From NCBI GenBank assembly GCA_019022495.1, contig JAFEKR010000100.1, positions 1-59,732 of the forward strand: a stretch of DNA of 59,732 nucleotides, read 5' to 3'. This document shows, piece by piece, positions 32,600 to 46,212 of the stretch. Positions within the stretch are counted from its first letter, which is position 1, and each line of letters opens with the position of its first letter. A program made the translations under genes and the position numbers. A model generated the notes under the pieces. It ran no database searches and was not told the DNA's origin. It was given only the letters and a program-made list of their open reading frames with translations. This DNA is from Epichloe hybrida. Its lineage: Eukaryota > Ascomycota > Sordariomycetes > Hypocreales > Clavicipitaceae.

Positions 32600-35212
32600 T
32601 TAAAGATCTGAATTAGAATAAATATCATCTTTAGAGAAAGATTTAATATTAGGTAAATCATTAGATTTACCTAAGTTAAAATCTTCCTTTAAAGAAGATA
32701 TAGACTCTTTAGAATCAGAGCTATAATACTTATAAAGCTCTAAGTATTGCTTAGTAATAATATTTCCTTCCTTTTCCTAATTCTTTAATAAGATTAATTC
32801 CTTTAAAGTAAAATTCTTTAAAGAAGTTTGTCTCTTTAAATCTAGTAAAGATAACGCGGTAATGAAACTGGAAACATTGTGTAAAATAAGGAAGATTTAG
32901 TGATATCTCCCACTAATATATTAATAAGATTGTAATATAAGAAGGGATTACTGCAACCTTCGCCAAACTATCTAACAGCTAAATAAAAATCATTTTTATT
33001 CTTTAAATGAACTTTCAAATAAGGACAGTTACAGGCTTAGACTAGGATACAAAAGTCCTGGGTAACTTAGGCCCTGCAGGTAACTATCGTCAGGCTGTTT
33101 AATCTTGCTGGCAATGTTAATGGTAACAGTTCTCTTCCCTCAAGAGGTAAGGTATATATTGAGTATATTAAAACATGATTAAGAAAAGGACGATATATAA
33201 CGCAGGAGTGCAATCGCACAGGTTTCGCTGGGTTTAATCTCCTGCTCGCTGGCAGGAACCAAACTAAGGGTCTAATAATGGCATGAACCAGATAACTATA
33301 AGTAATTGTCTCCTATATGCTGGGAAAGGTAATAACTATTCTTAATAGATATATAAAACCTTGCCTTCAAGAGCAACAGATAATAAAGGATATGAAAACA
33401 ATATATAGACAAAGCCTTCCAGTGCTATGTATTAAGATATTTATATATCCTAATAATGAAAAGTAGGACTAAACCTAAAGTATTATACTTCTAGCTTTAA
33501 AGTATAATAATAGGTTTATAAAAAACCTCTAATATGCTGCTTAGGGTAGCTAAATCTGCCTATTCTTAGGTAGTTAGTATAGCATCCTTAAGAGCTATAA
33601 TATTAGACTCCTTATTAAGAAGAATAATAGCTTCTTTAAGCTTTAAAGAAGTATTAATTATCTTATAGGTTAAATTCCACCTAGTTTTATTAGCTAAAGA
33701 TATAATTAGTATTATAAATAAGATATATATAATAAAGATAACTTACCTAAAGGAATTCTTATAATATTACAATTTTTAGCAATATAGCCTTCATTTTTTG
33801 CCTTAAGATTTAACCAGAATATTATATGTCGCGGTTGATACGATAATATGTAACGCAACTTACTAAGGCCAGTAGTAATAATGGGGTAATTCGCCTGTCT
33901 GCTCTCTCTCTAATAGAAGAGATATTTTCTATAGAATAATATAAAAACTTACTATTCTTAAAAGCTTCTAAATCCTCTTTAGAAGACGTTAATTTAATAA
34001 AATTCGTTATGTCGCTTTATGTGTTTAAAACGCGGATATTACTCAGGATAACTATAATACTTTTATAGTTCTTATTGAAGAACATAAAATATTATTATTG
34101 AACCTGTATCTCTAGTAAAACTGGTATTATTTTGACCAGTAAGATTATAAAGATAATGGCTAGCATACAGATTAACAACTAACTAATATTCTTAAATCAT
34201 TTAAGGACTATGAATATAGTGTGAGAACGATATCCAAATAAGATGGTGTGTAATCAGTATAACACTGTAACTTACCTTATAGTTATAATAGAATAATAGG
34301 ATTTACTTACCTAAAAGCTTATATTCAAGTTTAAAGTTTAGGTCTAGCTAACTAGCTATAACACCCAAATAGGACTTAGAATTAATAGAAGTCTAGATAT
34401 CTAACTAAATAGATATAGATCCTTGATTTTGAAGATTATATTGGATCTTCTAGATAATTTGCTACTTAGAAATATTATATATAGTATGAATTCTATGTGT
34501 AATACTTCTATAACTTAGCAAAGAAGCTAAATTATTATTCCTAAGTCTAAGTTAGCTTATATATATATATATTATAGTATAAGAAAAAATGCATTACTTA
34601 CCTAGAATAATAATTTAGTAATTCTTTAAAGGAGTTACTATTAACAATAGCAAAAGCAATGTTATTTTCTAGTATAAATCTTATAACTAGATTAATTGCC
34701 TTTTCTAATGAAAATTCCTCTAAGGAAATTATAGAATTTCAAGCCCTTTTAGTAGGAAAAAAGGATGTTAAAGATAATTAGCCTAGCGATTGTGGCTGGA
34801 TTTCTAGCACTATTATAATATTAGTAATAAGATATAGGATAGTTATTAGATAATATAACTTACTTATTATCTTACTAGGTTGTTTTTCTTCTAATTTAGA
34901 AGTAGTAATATCCTTATGCTTTAGCTTATAATAGGATATTCTATTAGAAGCTTGGAATCTCTTAGCCTTACTTTTAAAGGTAAAAGTATAATTAAGCTAT
35001 AAACAAAAACATATAATTACCCTTTCTTTATTTAAATTAATTTTAGATAACTAAAAATTAAATAAATTATAGGTAAATATATATGATTTTAAAGAGAATT
35101 TGTAACTAGCCTGATTTTCTAGGTCTTTTTCATGTAAACCTGGAAGATTACTAGGCTAGCTAGACCTAATAGGCTAAGAAGATTTATCAGAAGGATAAAA
35201 AGAGGAATCCAT
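32600..35212 (-). pseudogene. C: hAT transposase, RIP-inactivated
   Basis: The mirror copy of the B transposase, from the ATG at 35212 to the stop at 32600-32602. The N-terminal exons are identical to B, including its stop codons. Two internal blocks (32838-33440 and 33808-34262) differ from B by many small insertions, deletions and substitutions, and remove the C-terminal dimerisation block and the AHxLN exon. Confidence 0.85.
32838..33440. other. Noisy block in C (possible unpolished sequence)
   Basis: Alignment by eye to the reverse complement of B (about 28600-29390) shows scattered 1-3 nt indels and random G/C substitutions, with exact matching on both sides. GC rises because random bases replace A/T. 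No coding sense is gained. A similar block lies at 33808-34262 and a small one at 32161-32222. Confidence 0.6.
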
Positions 35213-37246
35213 GTTAAATAAGAGGTGTTTTTGCTGTTTTTTGCGGATATTTTGCTGAATTTTGCTAAATTTGTTTTTTTCTTTTTTCTTTTTTCCTTTT
35301 ATTGTGTTTTTTTGTTGTTTGTTTTGTATGATTTTCTGTGTTTTTTTTGGGGTTTTTTTAGGGTTTTTAGGGGTTTTTTGGGTTTTTTATAGCTAAAAGG
35401 AGATTTTAAAGAAACTTAAATCAGAAGAACAATAAGGGACAATAGTAAGAATAGCAGGTTAGCTTTTCCTATATGATTTGGATTTTTTACGATTTTTTAT
35501 GATTTTTATAAGGGAAAAAGAAAAGAAAAGAAAAGAAAAGAAAAGAGAAAAAAAGAGAAGCGGGGTAATAGTATCACGTAAAAAAATTTGCCCCACTTAA
35601 ATGACTAATTCAATTAATTTGCTATAAATTGCTTACATAGCAGAGCGCCCCACTTTTAGACCCACTTTTCAGACTGATTTTTTTATTTATATTCTTTATT
35701 ATAAGAGAATTATATCTTATATATAAATATATAGTAAATTATTTTTTTTTATATTTAAAATACTATTTTCTTTTATTTAAAAAAAGCTAATTTTATTATA
35801 TAAAATTATATAAAACTATATAAAATATATATAGCTAAGACTTTTATAAAGCTTTTTATTATATTTATATAAACTATTAAAAAGTCTAGTTATTAAATTA
35901 AAATAAGTATTTTTAATTAAGATAAGTATTAAGAAACTTTTTTATAGACTTTTTACTTATTCTTTTATTTAAAAAACCTATAAAGTTAAAAAAGTATATT
36001 ATAAATCTAAAAAAAAATTCTTTTAAACCTAGGAAAGTTTTATTTAAGATAAAATATTTTATTATATTTTTTAAAAAGTTTACTTATATTAGTATATTTT
36101 TCTTTAGATTTAATATCTTATTAATTAAGAATATTAAATAATTTCTTTAGGGTAATTATTATAATAAAAGCTAAAAAAGGTATAGAAATTAGTAGTAAAT
36201 CTATAAAAAATAATAGAATAGTAAAAAGACCTTTATAAGATAGAAAAAAAATTAAAGTATAAGCCTATATTCTAATATATAATATTTAGCTACCCTAAAT
36301 ATATAATAAGCTTACTTTACTAAATAAGCTAAAACTTTATAAAATTTTAAATAAATTTCTAAATTATTTATAAAAATAGGAATACTATATTTAAATTACC
36401 CTTAAAATCTAATATATTTAGGATATATATACTACCCTTAATATCATATAATACATTATATTGTATTGTATTATATTGTATTGTATTGTATTGTATTGTA
36501 TTTTTTATATAATAAAATCATTAATAAATCCTATAAAAAAGATATAAAGTTAAAAAAACCTTTTAAATATAGTAAATAAATTAAGGTATAAGATAAGATA
36601 AAAATAAACCATATATAGCTACCCTATATATATAATAAGCTTACTTTACTAAATAAGCTAAAACTTGATAGAATTTTAAATAAATATCTAAATTATTTAT
36701 AAAAATACGAATACTATGTTTAGATTACGCTTAAAATCTAATATATTTAAGATATATATACTACCCTTAATATCATATAATACATTATATTGTATTGTAT
36801 TGTATTGTATTGTATTTTTTTATATAATAAAAGTAATAGTAAATCCAAGAAAAAAGATATTAAGATAAAAGAACTTTTAAAAAGTATAAAAAAAATCATT
36901 CTATAAACTAAACTAAGAATTACTTTATTAAGGTATATAATATCTATAATAAGCTTACTTTTATAAATAAGCTAAAACTTTATAGATTTTTAAATAAATA
37001 ACTAAATTATATATAAGAATAAGAATACTATAATTAAATTACTTAAAAAATCTACTATATAATGAATTCATATAATACTCCACTTTTTTTTTCCCCTAAT
37101 AATACATTGTATTGTATGTATTGTATTGTATTGTATTGTATTTTTAATACAATACAATACACAATATAATACATAGGGCAATACAATACAATACAATACA
37201 TCGAAGGGCCAAAAAATACAATACAATACAATACAACAATGCTCTG

Positions 37247-39362
37247 CTTAGGATACTATAGCTAGAACATCGTGACGTGGTTATTTATATAGCAAAACAG
37301 TAATTAGTTATTAGAGTAGTAAAGGGCTTATGTGTCTCTAAAGCCTTTGCACGTAAGGTAAAGACTTTAGTATAGGGGATTATTAAGTCCTTATATACTA
37401 TAGAAGCACGCTAGGCATAATATAGAAAGGACACTTTTATAACGTTTATTACTATAAGCCTTAGGGAGATAATAATAATACTATAGATTATAGCACCTAA
37501 GATAAAACCTAATAGCCTAGACATATTAATATTACCTAAGGAGTTAGCTAACTTTACGGACCTTTTTAATAAGGCTAGAGCTAATAGCTTACCTCCTTAT
37601 TAGGGGTCCCTTAATTATTACATATGCTTACGTAAGAATTAGGATAGGTCTAAACTAACACTCCCTTAGGGACTGCTATATAATATGCTAAGAGACTAGC
37701 TTCTAGAGGTTAAGCGCTAGATTATAGACTTAATAGATAAGGGTTAGATCTATGCTAGCTTATTATTAGCTATAGCTCTAGTTCTCCTTATTAAAAAGGC
37801 TAATAAAGGTTAGTGTTTTTATGTAAACTACTATGCTCTTAATAAGATAATAGCATAGAATTACTATTCTCTCCTATTAATTAAGGAAACACTCTATTTC
37901 TTATCCTAGGCATATTAGTTTATAAAGGTAAATATTTATATAGCGTTTTATAAGCTATAGATTACTAAGGGCTAGAAGTACTTAATAGCGTTTTAAACTA
38001 GGTTTAGGCTATTTAAGTAGCTAGTTTACCCCTTTAGCCTAGCTAGCGCACTAGTAATATTCTAATATTATATTAATAAGTCCTTAGGGGATATATTAGG
38101 GGACTTTATTATAGCGTACTTAGATAATATCTTAGTTTACTTAGGGGAATTAAGGAAAGACTATATAGCTAAGGTCTAGTTAATATTAGGCTACCTAAGG
38201 GATATAGGTTTATACTTAAACCTTAATAAGTCTATATTTATAGTAAAGGAGGTTTAATACCTAGGATATATTATTATAGTAAGTTATTCTATTTATCTAG
38301 ACCTAGTAAAGGTTATAGCTATTAGGGAGTAAGTAGCCCTAATAAAACTTTAGGGGGTCTATAGCTTCCTAGGGTTTGCTAACTTTTACTATAACTTTAT
38401 TAGTAACTTCTTAGAACTAGTGGCACTGCTAATATAATTAACTAAGAGAAATGTCCCTTTTTAATAGGGACCTAAAGAGAATAATGCCTTTAATAGGCTA
38501 AAAGACGCCTTTATTACGTACCTAGTACTAGTATAATAGGACTTAGATCTCCTTATAGTAGTAAAAGCTAATTATTTAGGAATAGCTATTAGAGGATGCC
38601 TTTCCTAGTAAGGCTAGGATAGCGTTATATACCTAGTTACCTACTACTTTACTAGCCTTATAACCTTATAAAAGAACTATATAATTTATAATAAGGAATT
38701 ATTAGCTATTATCTTATGCCTTAAGGCATAGTTAACTAAGCTATAGGGCGTTTCTAGTTTATTTATAATCTATATAAACTATAAGAACCTAGAGTACTTT
38801 ATAACTCCTTAGTTAATATTAGAGTAATAAGCTTAATAAGCAAACACACTTACGCTATTTAATTTTTACCTCTAATATAGACTTAGTATATAAGCGTAGT
38901 GGCTTAATACTCTTTCTTAAAGGGAATAAGACTAGGAAGGGGTAACCTCTAGAATAAGATATATCCTATAACCTATTACTATTATATAGCTCTTGCTAAT
39001 ACTAGATAGATAGTGGGATAATAGTAGTATAGCGCTACCTCTAGTTAGTAAAGTTCTCTTTACTACTAAATACCTTTAGATCTTATAGGACTAGGCTATT
39101 ATCTCTAACCTTACGTATAGTATTTAATTAAGGGCTATTTAGGAAGGGGCCTAGAGGTTTCCTATTAAGGCACTTATAAGAGAGTAAGTAGTAAATTATT
39201 TTATAAGCGCTTATAAAGCACTCTAGTTTAGGGGCTATACCTAGGTCCTAGTGTAAGAGCCTCTTATAATAACCCTAATATAGTAATGCTATAATTTACT
39301 AGTAGTAAGGCACCTAGGCTATAACACTATATTCTAAATCTTATAATAGTAGTTTTACTAGG
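37247..39362 (+). pseudogene. Y: reverse transcriptase and RNase H remnant
   Basis: Resumes after C. FIKVNIYIAFYKL, then LVYPFSLASALVIF.YYINKSLGDILGDFIIAYLDNILVYLGEL (about 37920-38160), match gypsy RT including the YxDD box, here YLDN. RNase H-like sequence follows at about 38550-38800. The last 5 bp (39358-39362, CTAGG) are the TSD of X1. Confidence 0.85.
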
Positions 39363-39560
39363 TGTGAGGCCCCACTCACAACAACAGGTGTACCTACGCA
39401 CCCCACAGGCTAGCGAGGCCCTAGGGCTAGGTCCACGTGACACTAGCGAGTCACTAGCTATAAGGCAGTGACTTGCACATATAACACATTTAGACCTAGT
39501 AAGCTTTAGTTAATATACTAGAGCCCCTATACCTCTTGCCTAGCTATTATTATTCTTATA
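39363..39560 (+). repeat. X1: 5' LTR (198 bp)
   Basis: Starts TGTGAGGCCCCACTCACAAC and ends CTTATA. Its outer half is essentially unmutated while the inner half carries C-to-T/G-to-A changes; the 3' LTR shows the reverse. Confidence 0.92.
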
Positions 39561-39676
39561 ATTCTAAAGCTTCTCCTACTAGCTACCTAAGAGTAATATA
39601 GGGGGGAGAACCACCTAATTTACTAGAGTAATATTAGATAATAACCTAACCCTAATAGATAAGAGTTATACCTAAG

Positions 39677-39878
39677 TGTGAGGCCCCACTCATAACAACA
39701 CCCGTAATCACTAGTGCACCCTGCGGGCAGGCCATGTCCTAGGGCTAGGTCCACGTGACACTAGCAAGCCACTAGCTATAAGCTAGTGACTTGCATGCAT
39801 AACACACTTAAACCTAGTAAGCTTTAGTTAATATACTAGAGCCCCTATACCTCTTACTTAGCTACTATTATTCTTATA
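39677..39878 (+). repeat. X2: 5' LTR (202 bp)
   Basis: TGTGAGG start and CTTATA end (mutated CTCACA). Similar to the X1 LTR, differing mainly around positions 25-60, so X1 and X2 are distinct subfamily members. Confidence 0.92.
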
Positions 39879-39989
39879 ATTCTAAAGCTTCTCTTACTAG
39901 CTACCTAAGAGTAATATAGAGAGGAGAACCACTTAATTCGCTAGAGTAATATTAGATAATAACCTAACCCTAATAGATAATAGTTATAC

Positions 39990-41090
39990 CTAAGTAAATA
40001 AGGGTAATACTATAGGTAAAGACACACTATATACTAATAAAACCACGCTTATAATAAGACCCTTTACCCCTTATAGTAAAGCTATAGTAATACTAGAGTA
40101 AATTACTTAGCTAGAAAAACTCTAAAGATTATAAGAATAAGAATAAGAGCTTATTAACCTTATTAGAGGTAACTTAGAGGAAGTATAAGGGAAAAGTAAG
40201 TAAAGAGCTAGCCCCTTATTAAGTAATAGTAGCTAAGAGATTAGAGTTAAGAATATTGCTAAGCTTTAACACCCTATAAACCCCTAAAGGCATAAGATAT
40301 AAATAAATAACCTAAACTATGCCTTTAATAAGGTAAAGAAGAAATACTAATGTAATTACTAAAAGATTCTCTTTACACTTAACTATATATATACTAACTA
40401 TAGGGCGAGATAGGATAAATACCTTAACAAATAATAGGCTAATAGCTAGGATAATCTTAAGGATAATTAGGATAAATTCTAGACTTAGACGCTTATATTA
40501 CTTAGGGACTTTACAAATTATAATACCTAAATAGCTATATAGCTTAAGAACATAAAGTAATATAAGGGCTAAAGCCCTATTAAATTTAGTATTTTCCTAG
40601 ATTTACTAGAGATATACCTAGAAAGAGCCCCTAAAAAGTCCTATACCCTTATGTTCTTTATAAAGTTACTCCCTAAGCTATAGGACTATATTAACTTATA
40701 TGCCTCTATTACTAGGAAAATATAAGAGAAGGTTATATAACTTACCTAGTGATTTTAGGAGGCTATGCTAAAGAGTAAGTAAAAGCCTAAATATTTAGGA
40801 GATAAGGGATTATATAAGAATCCCTAATATTATAGAAATAACTTACCCTAAGGTTATAGGCTATATAAAGATTAAAGGAATAAAGACTAGGAAAAGGACC
40901 TAGCTATATACCTAAATAATAGCGAAATTAGAGATAAGAGGTAATATTATAACTATAATAGCCTAGACTACCTTATAAATAAATATAATAAGCTAAGGAA
41001 AGACCCCTAAGATAAATAAGGAAACTTCCTAAGGTAAAAGTAAAGGCCCTTACCTTTACCTTAAATACTAAGGTACTAATTAGGCATTAA
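39990..41090 (+). pseudogene. X2: gag remnant
   Basis: Readable blocks include FRASNVNYAFNKVKKKY, LNYIYTNYRARYDKYLN, SPIKFSIFLDLLEIYLERAPKKSYTLMFFIKLLPKL and a basic, Tyr/Asn-rich tail. This is the capsid-like gag of a fungal gypsy element with RIP stops. Confidence 0.75.
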
Positions 41091-44000
41091 TTTCATACAC
41101 TAGTTACTATTTATAGGCATAAAGATATTAAAATAGTAGTAAATCTAAATAGCTACACTAAGCTTAATATTATTAGCATTAAATTTATAAGAAACTATAA
41201 GCTTAATTAGGCTAAGGCTATAGCACTTATCCTCTAGGTAGTAAGGGCCTTTATAGTCTCTTAAAATAGTGTCTATAAGGTGCCTATTACTATTAAAGAC
41301 TTAAGAGAGAAAGAAAAGGACCTTAAGCTATTATATATAGCTATAAATAAAGACCTAAGAGTAAGGGGAAGCCCTATCTTAATTAGGATATATATACTTA
41401 CTAAAGAATATATATATCTTTATTTATACTCTTAAGAGTAATAGTTTAAGAAGAAGAAAATAGCCTTTTTACTTATAACTCCCTATAAGTTTATAAAGGT
41501 AATATGTAATAAAGCTATTATATATACTATTATAAAACTTATAGAAGATAAGTTTATTGCCCTTAAAGATAATAAGGAGGTAAAAGTATATAAAACTATT
41601 AAAGATATCCCTAAGGAACTATATAAGTTTAAAGATATATTTATAGTAAATAAGGTAGGTAGTTTACTATTAAGAAAGAAGACTAATTATGTAATTAACC
41701 TAATACCTAGGGCTATGCCCCTATATAGACTAATTTACCCTCTCTTCTAAAGTAAGTTAAAGGAGCTTTATAAATATATTAATAAAAACCTATAGAAAGG
41801 CTAGATAAAACCCTCTAAGAGCCCTATAGGTATACTTATCCTATTTATGCTAAAGAAGGATAAAATACTTTAACTATATATAAATTATTAAGGACTTAAT
41901 AAAGTAATATAAAAGAATTACTATGCTCTCCCCTTAATTTTAAAGATCCTAGACTAGTGCTAAGGAGCTTACTACTTCTTAAAGATTAATATTAAGAATA
42001 CTTACTATTAAATTTATATTAAAGAGAGTAATAAGTAAAAGACCGCGTTTTATACTTACTATAAACACTATAAATACCTTATAATACCCTTTAGGCTAAC
42101 TAATATGCTAGTTACTTTCTAGAGCTATATTTATAAAGCGCTTTATAGGCTAGTAAACACTATTTATATAGTGTATTTAAATAATATCCTTATTTTCTTA
42201 AAAATATAAGAGAAGTATACTATATATATTAAGGAAGTTTTAGAATATATAAGGTTAGTAAAGTTATATATAAAACCCTTAAAGTATTTATTTTACTAGG
42301 AATTAGTAAAATTACTAGGGTTTATTTTATTAGTTAATAGTATTTTAATAAATATATGTAAAGTAAATATAATATAAGACTAGAAGGAGCTTATAAGCTT
42401 TAAAGATATATAGTCTTTCCTAGGATTCTATAACTTTTACTAAAGGTTTATTTACTAATACTCTAGGATTATAGTACCCTTATATATACTAATAAAAGGT
42501 AGTTAAAATAGCATTTAGACTAGGAAGTTTATATTTAGGGAAAGAGAATAGCTAGTATTTAACTAGCTAAAAGATACCTTTTAATAGGCGCCTCTCCTCT
42601 ATTATTATAACCTAAGTTAGCTAGTGTGTATTAAGATAAATGCTTTAGTCTTTATAATAGTAGGAATCTTATCTTAGTAAGATAATAAGGGCTAATAGTA
42701 TCCTATAGTATTTTAGTTAAAGAAGTTTATAGATACTAAACATAATTATAGTATAGTAAACTAGAAGTTACTTACTATAGTAAAGTTATTTAAACACTAG
42801 TAACACTATATTAAAGGCATAGTAACCCTAGTAAAGGTCTTATTAGATTACTATAACTTATAGACTTTTATAAAGTAATAGAAGCTAAATAGAAAATAGG
42901 CTAAATAGTATATATTTCTTTACCCCTTTTACTTTATAATTAAGTATAGACCTAGGAAAAGTAACCTAGTAAATACACTATTAAGATAGTCTAATTATAA
43001 AGGCAAACCCTTAATAAATAGGTTACTTTTACTAGAGCTTTAAAAGAAAATAGTAATTACTAAAGAACTAGTAAAAGAAAAGATACTAATATATAAGAGA
43101 AAATATAGTAAGATACCTTTAGGGGAGGAAAATACCTTAGTCTTAATATATTAAAGAAAATATAGTAAGATACCTTTAGGGAAGGAAAATACCCTAGTCT
43201 TAGTAAAGAGGCTTAGTAAAATACCTTTAGGGGAGGAAAATACCCTAGCCACTATAGAGAGAGCTTTAGAGGCTAAAGTAGCCTAGTTAAGAGGCTAGTT
43301 AGCCACTATAAATCTAGTAAAAGATTAGCTAAATAAGGGTAATTTCTAGGAGAAGGTAGTGTGTGTCTAAGACATTAGTGTAATATAAGAGATATAGGAG
43401 ACTATTAAGCTACTAAATCCTTACTAATCTAGGCTAAATAAACTATTAGCGTAATTACTATAGAAGGCATAGGATTAAGATCTAGATCTATAGAGGTAAA
43501 ATAGTAAGATTAATAATTCCCTAGTAAGAGGCAAGGGAAAAGCTAGTCTATAGTTATATAGTATAAGGGGCCTCCTAATATACTAAGACTAGGTAGTTAT
43601 TCCCTAGGAGCTTATCTTATAATAGGAGCTTCTATAGCTACACTATAATAATCCACTAGTAAGTTACTTTAGGACTAAACGCACTCTTAAGCTATTAAAG
43701 CATTACTTCTAGTAGCTAGGCATAAATAAGTTAGTATTTAACTATATTATAAGCTATAGGGTTTGCTAGCGGGTAGTGGCTAGAAGGTATTGCCTATATA
43801 AAAGCCTTAAATCCTTACTAATACTATAGTAACTATAAGTAAAAATCTTAATAGATTTTGTTATAGGATTGCTAGTTACCTAAGTAAGTAAATAAGAGAC
43901 TAATGCAATCCTAGTGATTATAGACTAATTTACTAAGTACTTTATCTTCTTACTTATAACTATAATAATTAATATAGCTAAACTAGTAAAGCTTTTCTAT

Positions 44001-44940
44001 AAGGAGATTAAACTAAGGTTTAGGGTACTAGAGAGTATTATATCTAATAGGGGATTAGTCTTTATAAGCTAATTCTAGTTAAACCTATGCTACCTATTAT
44101 GCGTAAAGTAAAGGCTTTCTATAGCGTTTTACCCCTAAACTAATAGGTAAATAAAGAGAATAAACTAAGTGCTTAAGCATTACCTCTAATGCTTTATAGC
44201 TAATAACTAATAAATATAGCCTAAGCTACTCCTAATAGCCTAATTTACCTATAATAATATAGTAAATAGGACTATAAGCTACTCTTTTAATTACTCCCTT
44301 ATAGGCTATTTACCTAAGTTTTACTTAGATCTTAGGGATAAGACTAAAGAAAGGGAGGTGCTAGAAGCTTATATATATATTATAAAGCTATATAAAGTTA
44401 GAGAGTAGCTAAAGTAAAACTAGGTAAAAGCTACTAAGACCTAAGTAAAGTACTATAACTAGTATTACTAGCTATTAACGCTAAAAAGAGATAACCTAGT
44501 ACTACTATTAGTAAAGAATATTAGGCTTAAGGATATAAAATAAAAGCTAACCCCTAGATTTATTAGACTATTTTAAGTACTTAATGCCATAGGAAAATAA
44601 GTATATAAACTTATATTACCTAAAAAATATAGTTAGCTATATAATATATTCTATGTTAGCCTATTAGAGCTATAGAATTACTATAAAGACACTAGAGATA
44701 AGGAAATGCTAATACTAGACTTAGAGAATAAAGATAATAAGTATAAAGTTAAGGAGGTTAAGGACTATAGGAAGACCTAAGAAGGTAATAAATACCTAGT
44801 AAAATAAAAGGGCTAGCTAAGCGAATATAACTAATAGGTTATAGTAAAAGACATAGAAGGCGCTTAATGCGTAATTTAGGTATATTACTAAAATAAGTCT
44901 AGTAAGAAAAGTAGTAAGATATAAGTAAGTTATAGGTAAA
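41091..44940 (+). pseudogene. X2: pol remnant (PR-RT-RH-IN-chromodomain)
   Basis: Blocks in order: VYKTIKDIPKELYKFKDIF; NYVINLIPRAMPLYRLIYPL; ILILFMLKKDKIL.LYINY.GLNKVI; FYTYYKHYKYLIIPFRLTNMLVTF; VYLNNILIFL (YxDD box, changed); FLGFYNFY.RFI; RNase H; integrase with IAFYP.TNR.IKRIN.VLKHYL; then FYVSLLELQNYYKD, VKEVKDYRKT and KYLVK.KG.LSEYN, a chromodomain. The undisturbed target of element D is at 44758-44765. Confidence 0.85.
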
Positions 44941-46212
44941 AAGATATAATATTCTTATAGAAAAGGCATAGCCTTATTAGCTACTATTACACTTTAAAAT
45001 AAAAAACCTTAGATTACTTACTAAAAAACAAAAGAAAACATACTTATAGAGTAAGGAGAGTTAAGGAAAACCCCTCTATAGTAGCCCTTATATAGGAATA
45101 TACTATACCCTTATAAAGAAGGTATTTACTTACCTTCTTATTCTCCCTAATAAGGCCCCTTATTACCTAGAAAAAGCAATGCTTTACCACGCCCTAGGGT
45201 ATAAAACCTAGGTTATAAGACTATAAACATAAAGTTACCTTTATCTTCTAGATATAGAAAAGTTTATAATAGTTTTACTATAAAAGGGTTAGTAAATTAG
45301 TAGTAAAAAGGAATAGAATACTTACTACTCCTAGGATAAGCGCTAGCTATATTATAATAGAAAGTTATTACTAAGATATAATATACTAATTATATAAAAT
45401 TAATACCTCTTACCCTAAAATATAAGTAAAGCACTAGTGTATAGGTAAGGAAGAGATAAACCTAGTAAACCTTTATAGCCCCTATAAGGCTAAACATAAT
45501 ATAGTATGCTATATTATCGTGGTTAAAACCTAATATTAAGGCTAAGCAAGACCTAGTAATACTAAAGTAAGTTACCTTAGAGAATATAGAGTCCTTAGGG
45601 TCCTCCTTAATAGTACTACTAAGGGCATTTATAAGGGTTTATGCCTAGTCTAAAAGGACTAAAAGGTCTAGAAAGTTACCTTTTATAGTAGCTATTGCCT
45701 ATATAAAGATATTAGAAATAAGGGACTAAAAGACTAGTAAATAGTAGTATACTTATAGTATTATAGGTATTACTATGTTTATAACACTAAATATAGCGTT
45801 TAGAACGCTTTACTATTATAATAGTAATAGTAAATAATTTAATAGGGAATTAATAGTTAATCTTAGGTAGTTTAGGCTTAGATAGAGGGTTTTTCTTAAA
45901 GTTTACGCACCTAGTACGCAAATAGTGTATATAGGAATATTCCTTTAAGGGAATATATTTAGCTTCTATAATAAAAATATAGCAATAAGTAAGGGTAAAG
46001 TAAAGGTATCTAAAGGCATAATAATAATTTATAGAAAACTTATCTAGTGTTATAGAAAAGAAAAGTATATAATATAATAGGGAGTTACTAGTGAATTTAT
46101 ACTTAAGCGCTGCTTATTATTTATTATTATTTTAATATAGTAGCTAGGTGGTAAATAGCTATGTAATAGCTAGCGAGCTATTTAGAAGCCTAGCTATAAG
46201 TAAGGGGGTAAT
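44941..46212 (+). other. X2: 3' untranslated region
   Basis: AT-rich with no domain I could identify; it runs to a G-rich polypurine-like stretch (AAGTAAGGGGGTAA) just before the 3' LTR. A minus-strand or accessory frame cannot be excluded. Confidence 0.5.

Larger units (their letters stand above)
31906..37246 (-). mobile_element. Element C: full-length hAT transposon, inverted relative to B
   Basis: Left terminus CAGAGCATTG at 31906, right terminus CAATGCTCTG ending 37246, TSD CTTAGGAT (31898-31905 and 37247-37254). Read on the minus strand it repeats B almost base for base over its transposase region and 3' microsatellites. It has a shorter minisatellite, an extra segment of about 360 bp (35797-36150) absent from B, and three blocks of noisy sequence described separately. 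Confidence 0.9.

Noticed and set aside
24945..37246. One 12.3-kb transposon with long terminal inverted repeats (the left end of B and right end of C are near-perfect inverted copies).
   Set aside because: The flanks of this pair do not match (AACCTAAC against CTTAGGAT). Each outer end has a matching TSD with an inner end instead, showing two separate hAT insertions in opposite orientation.
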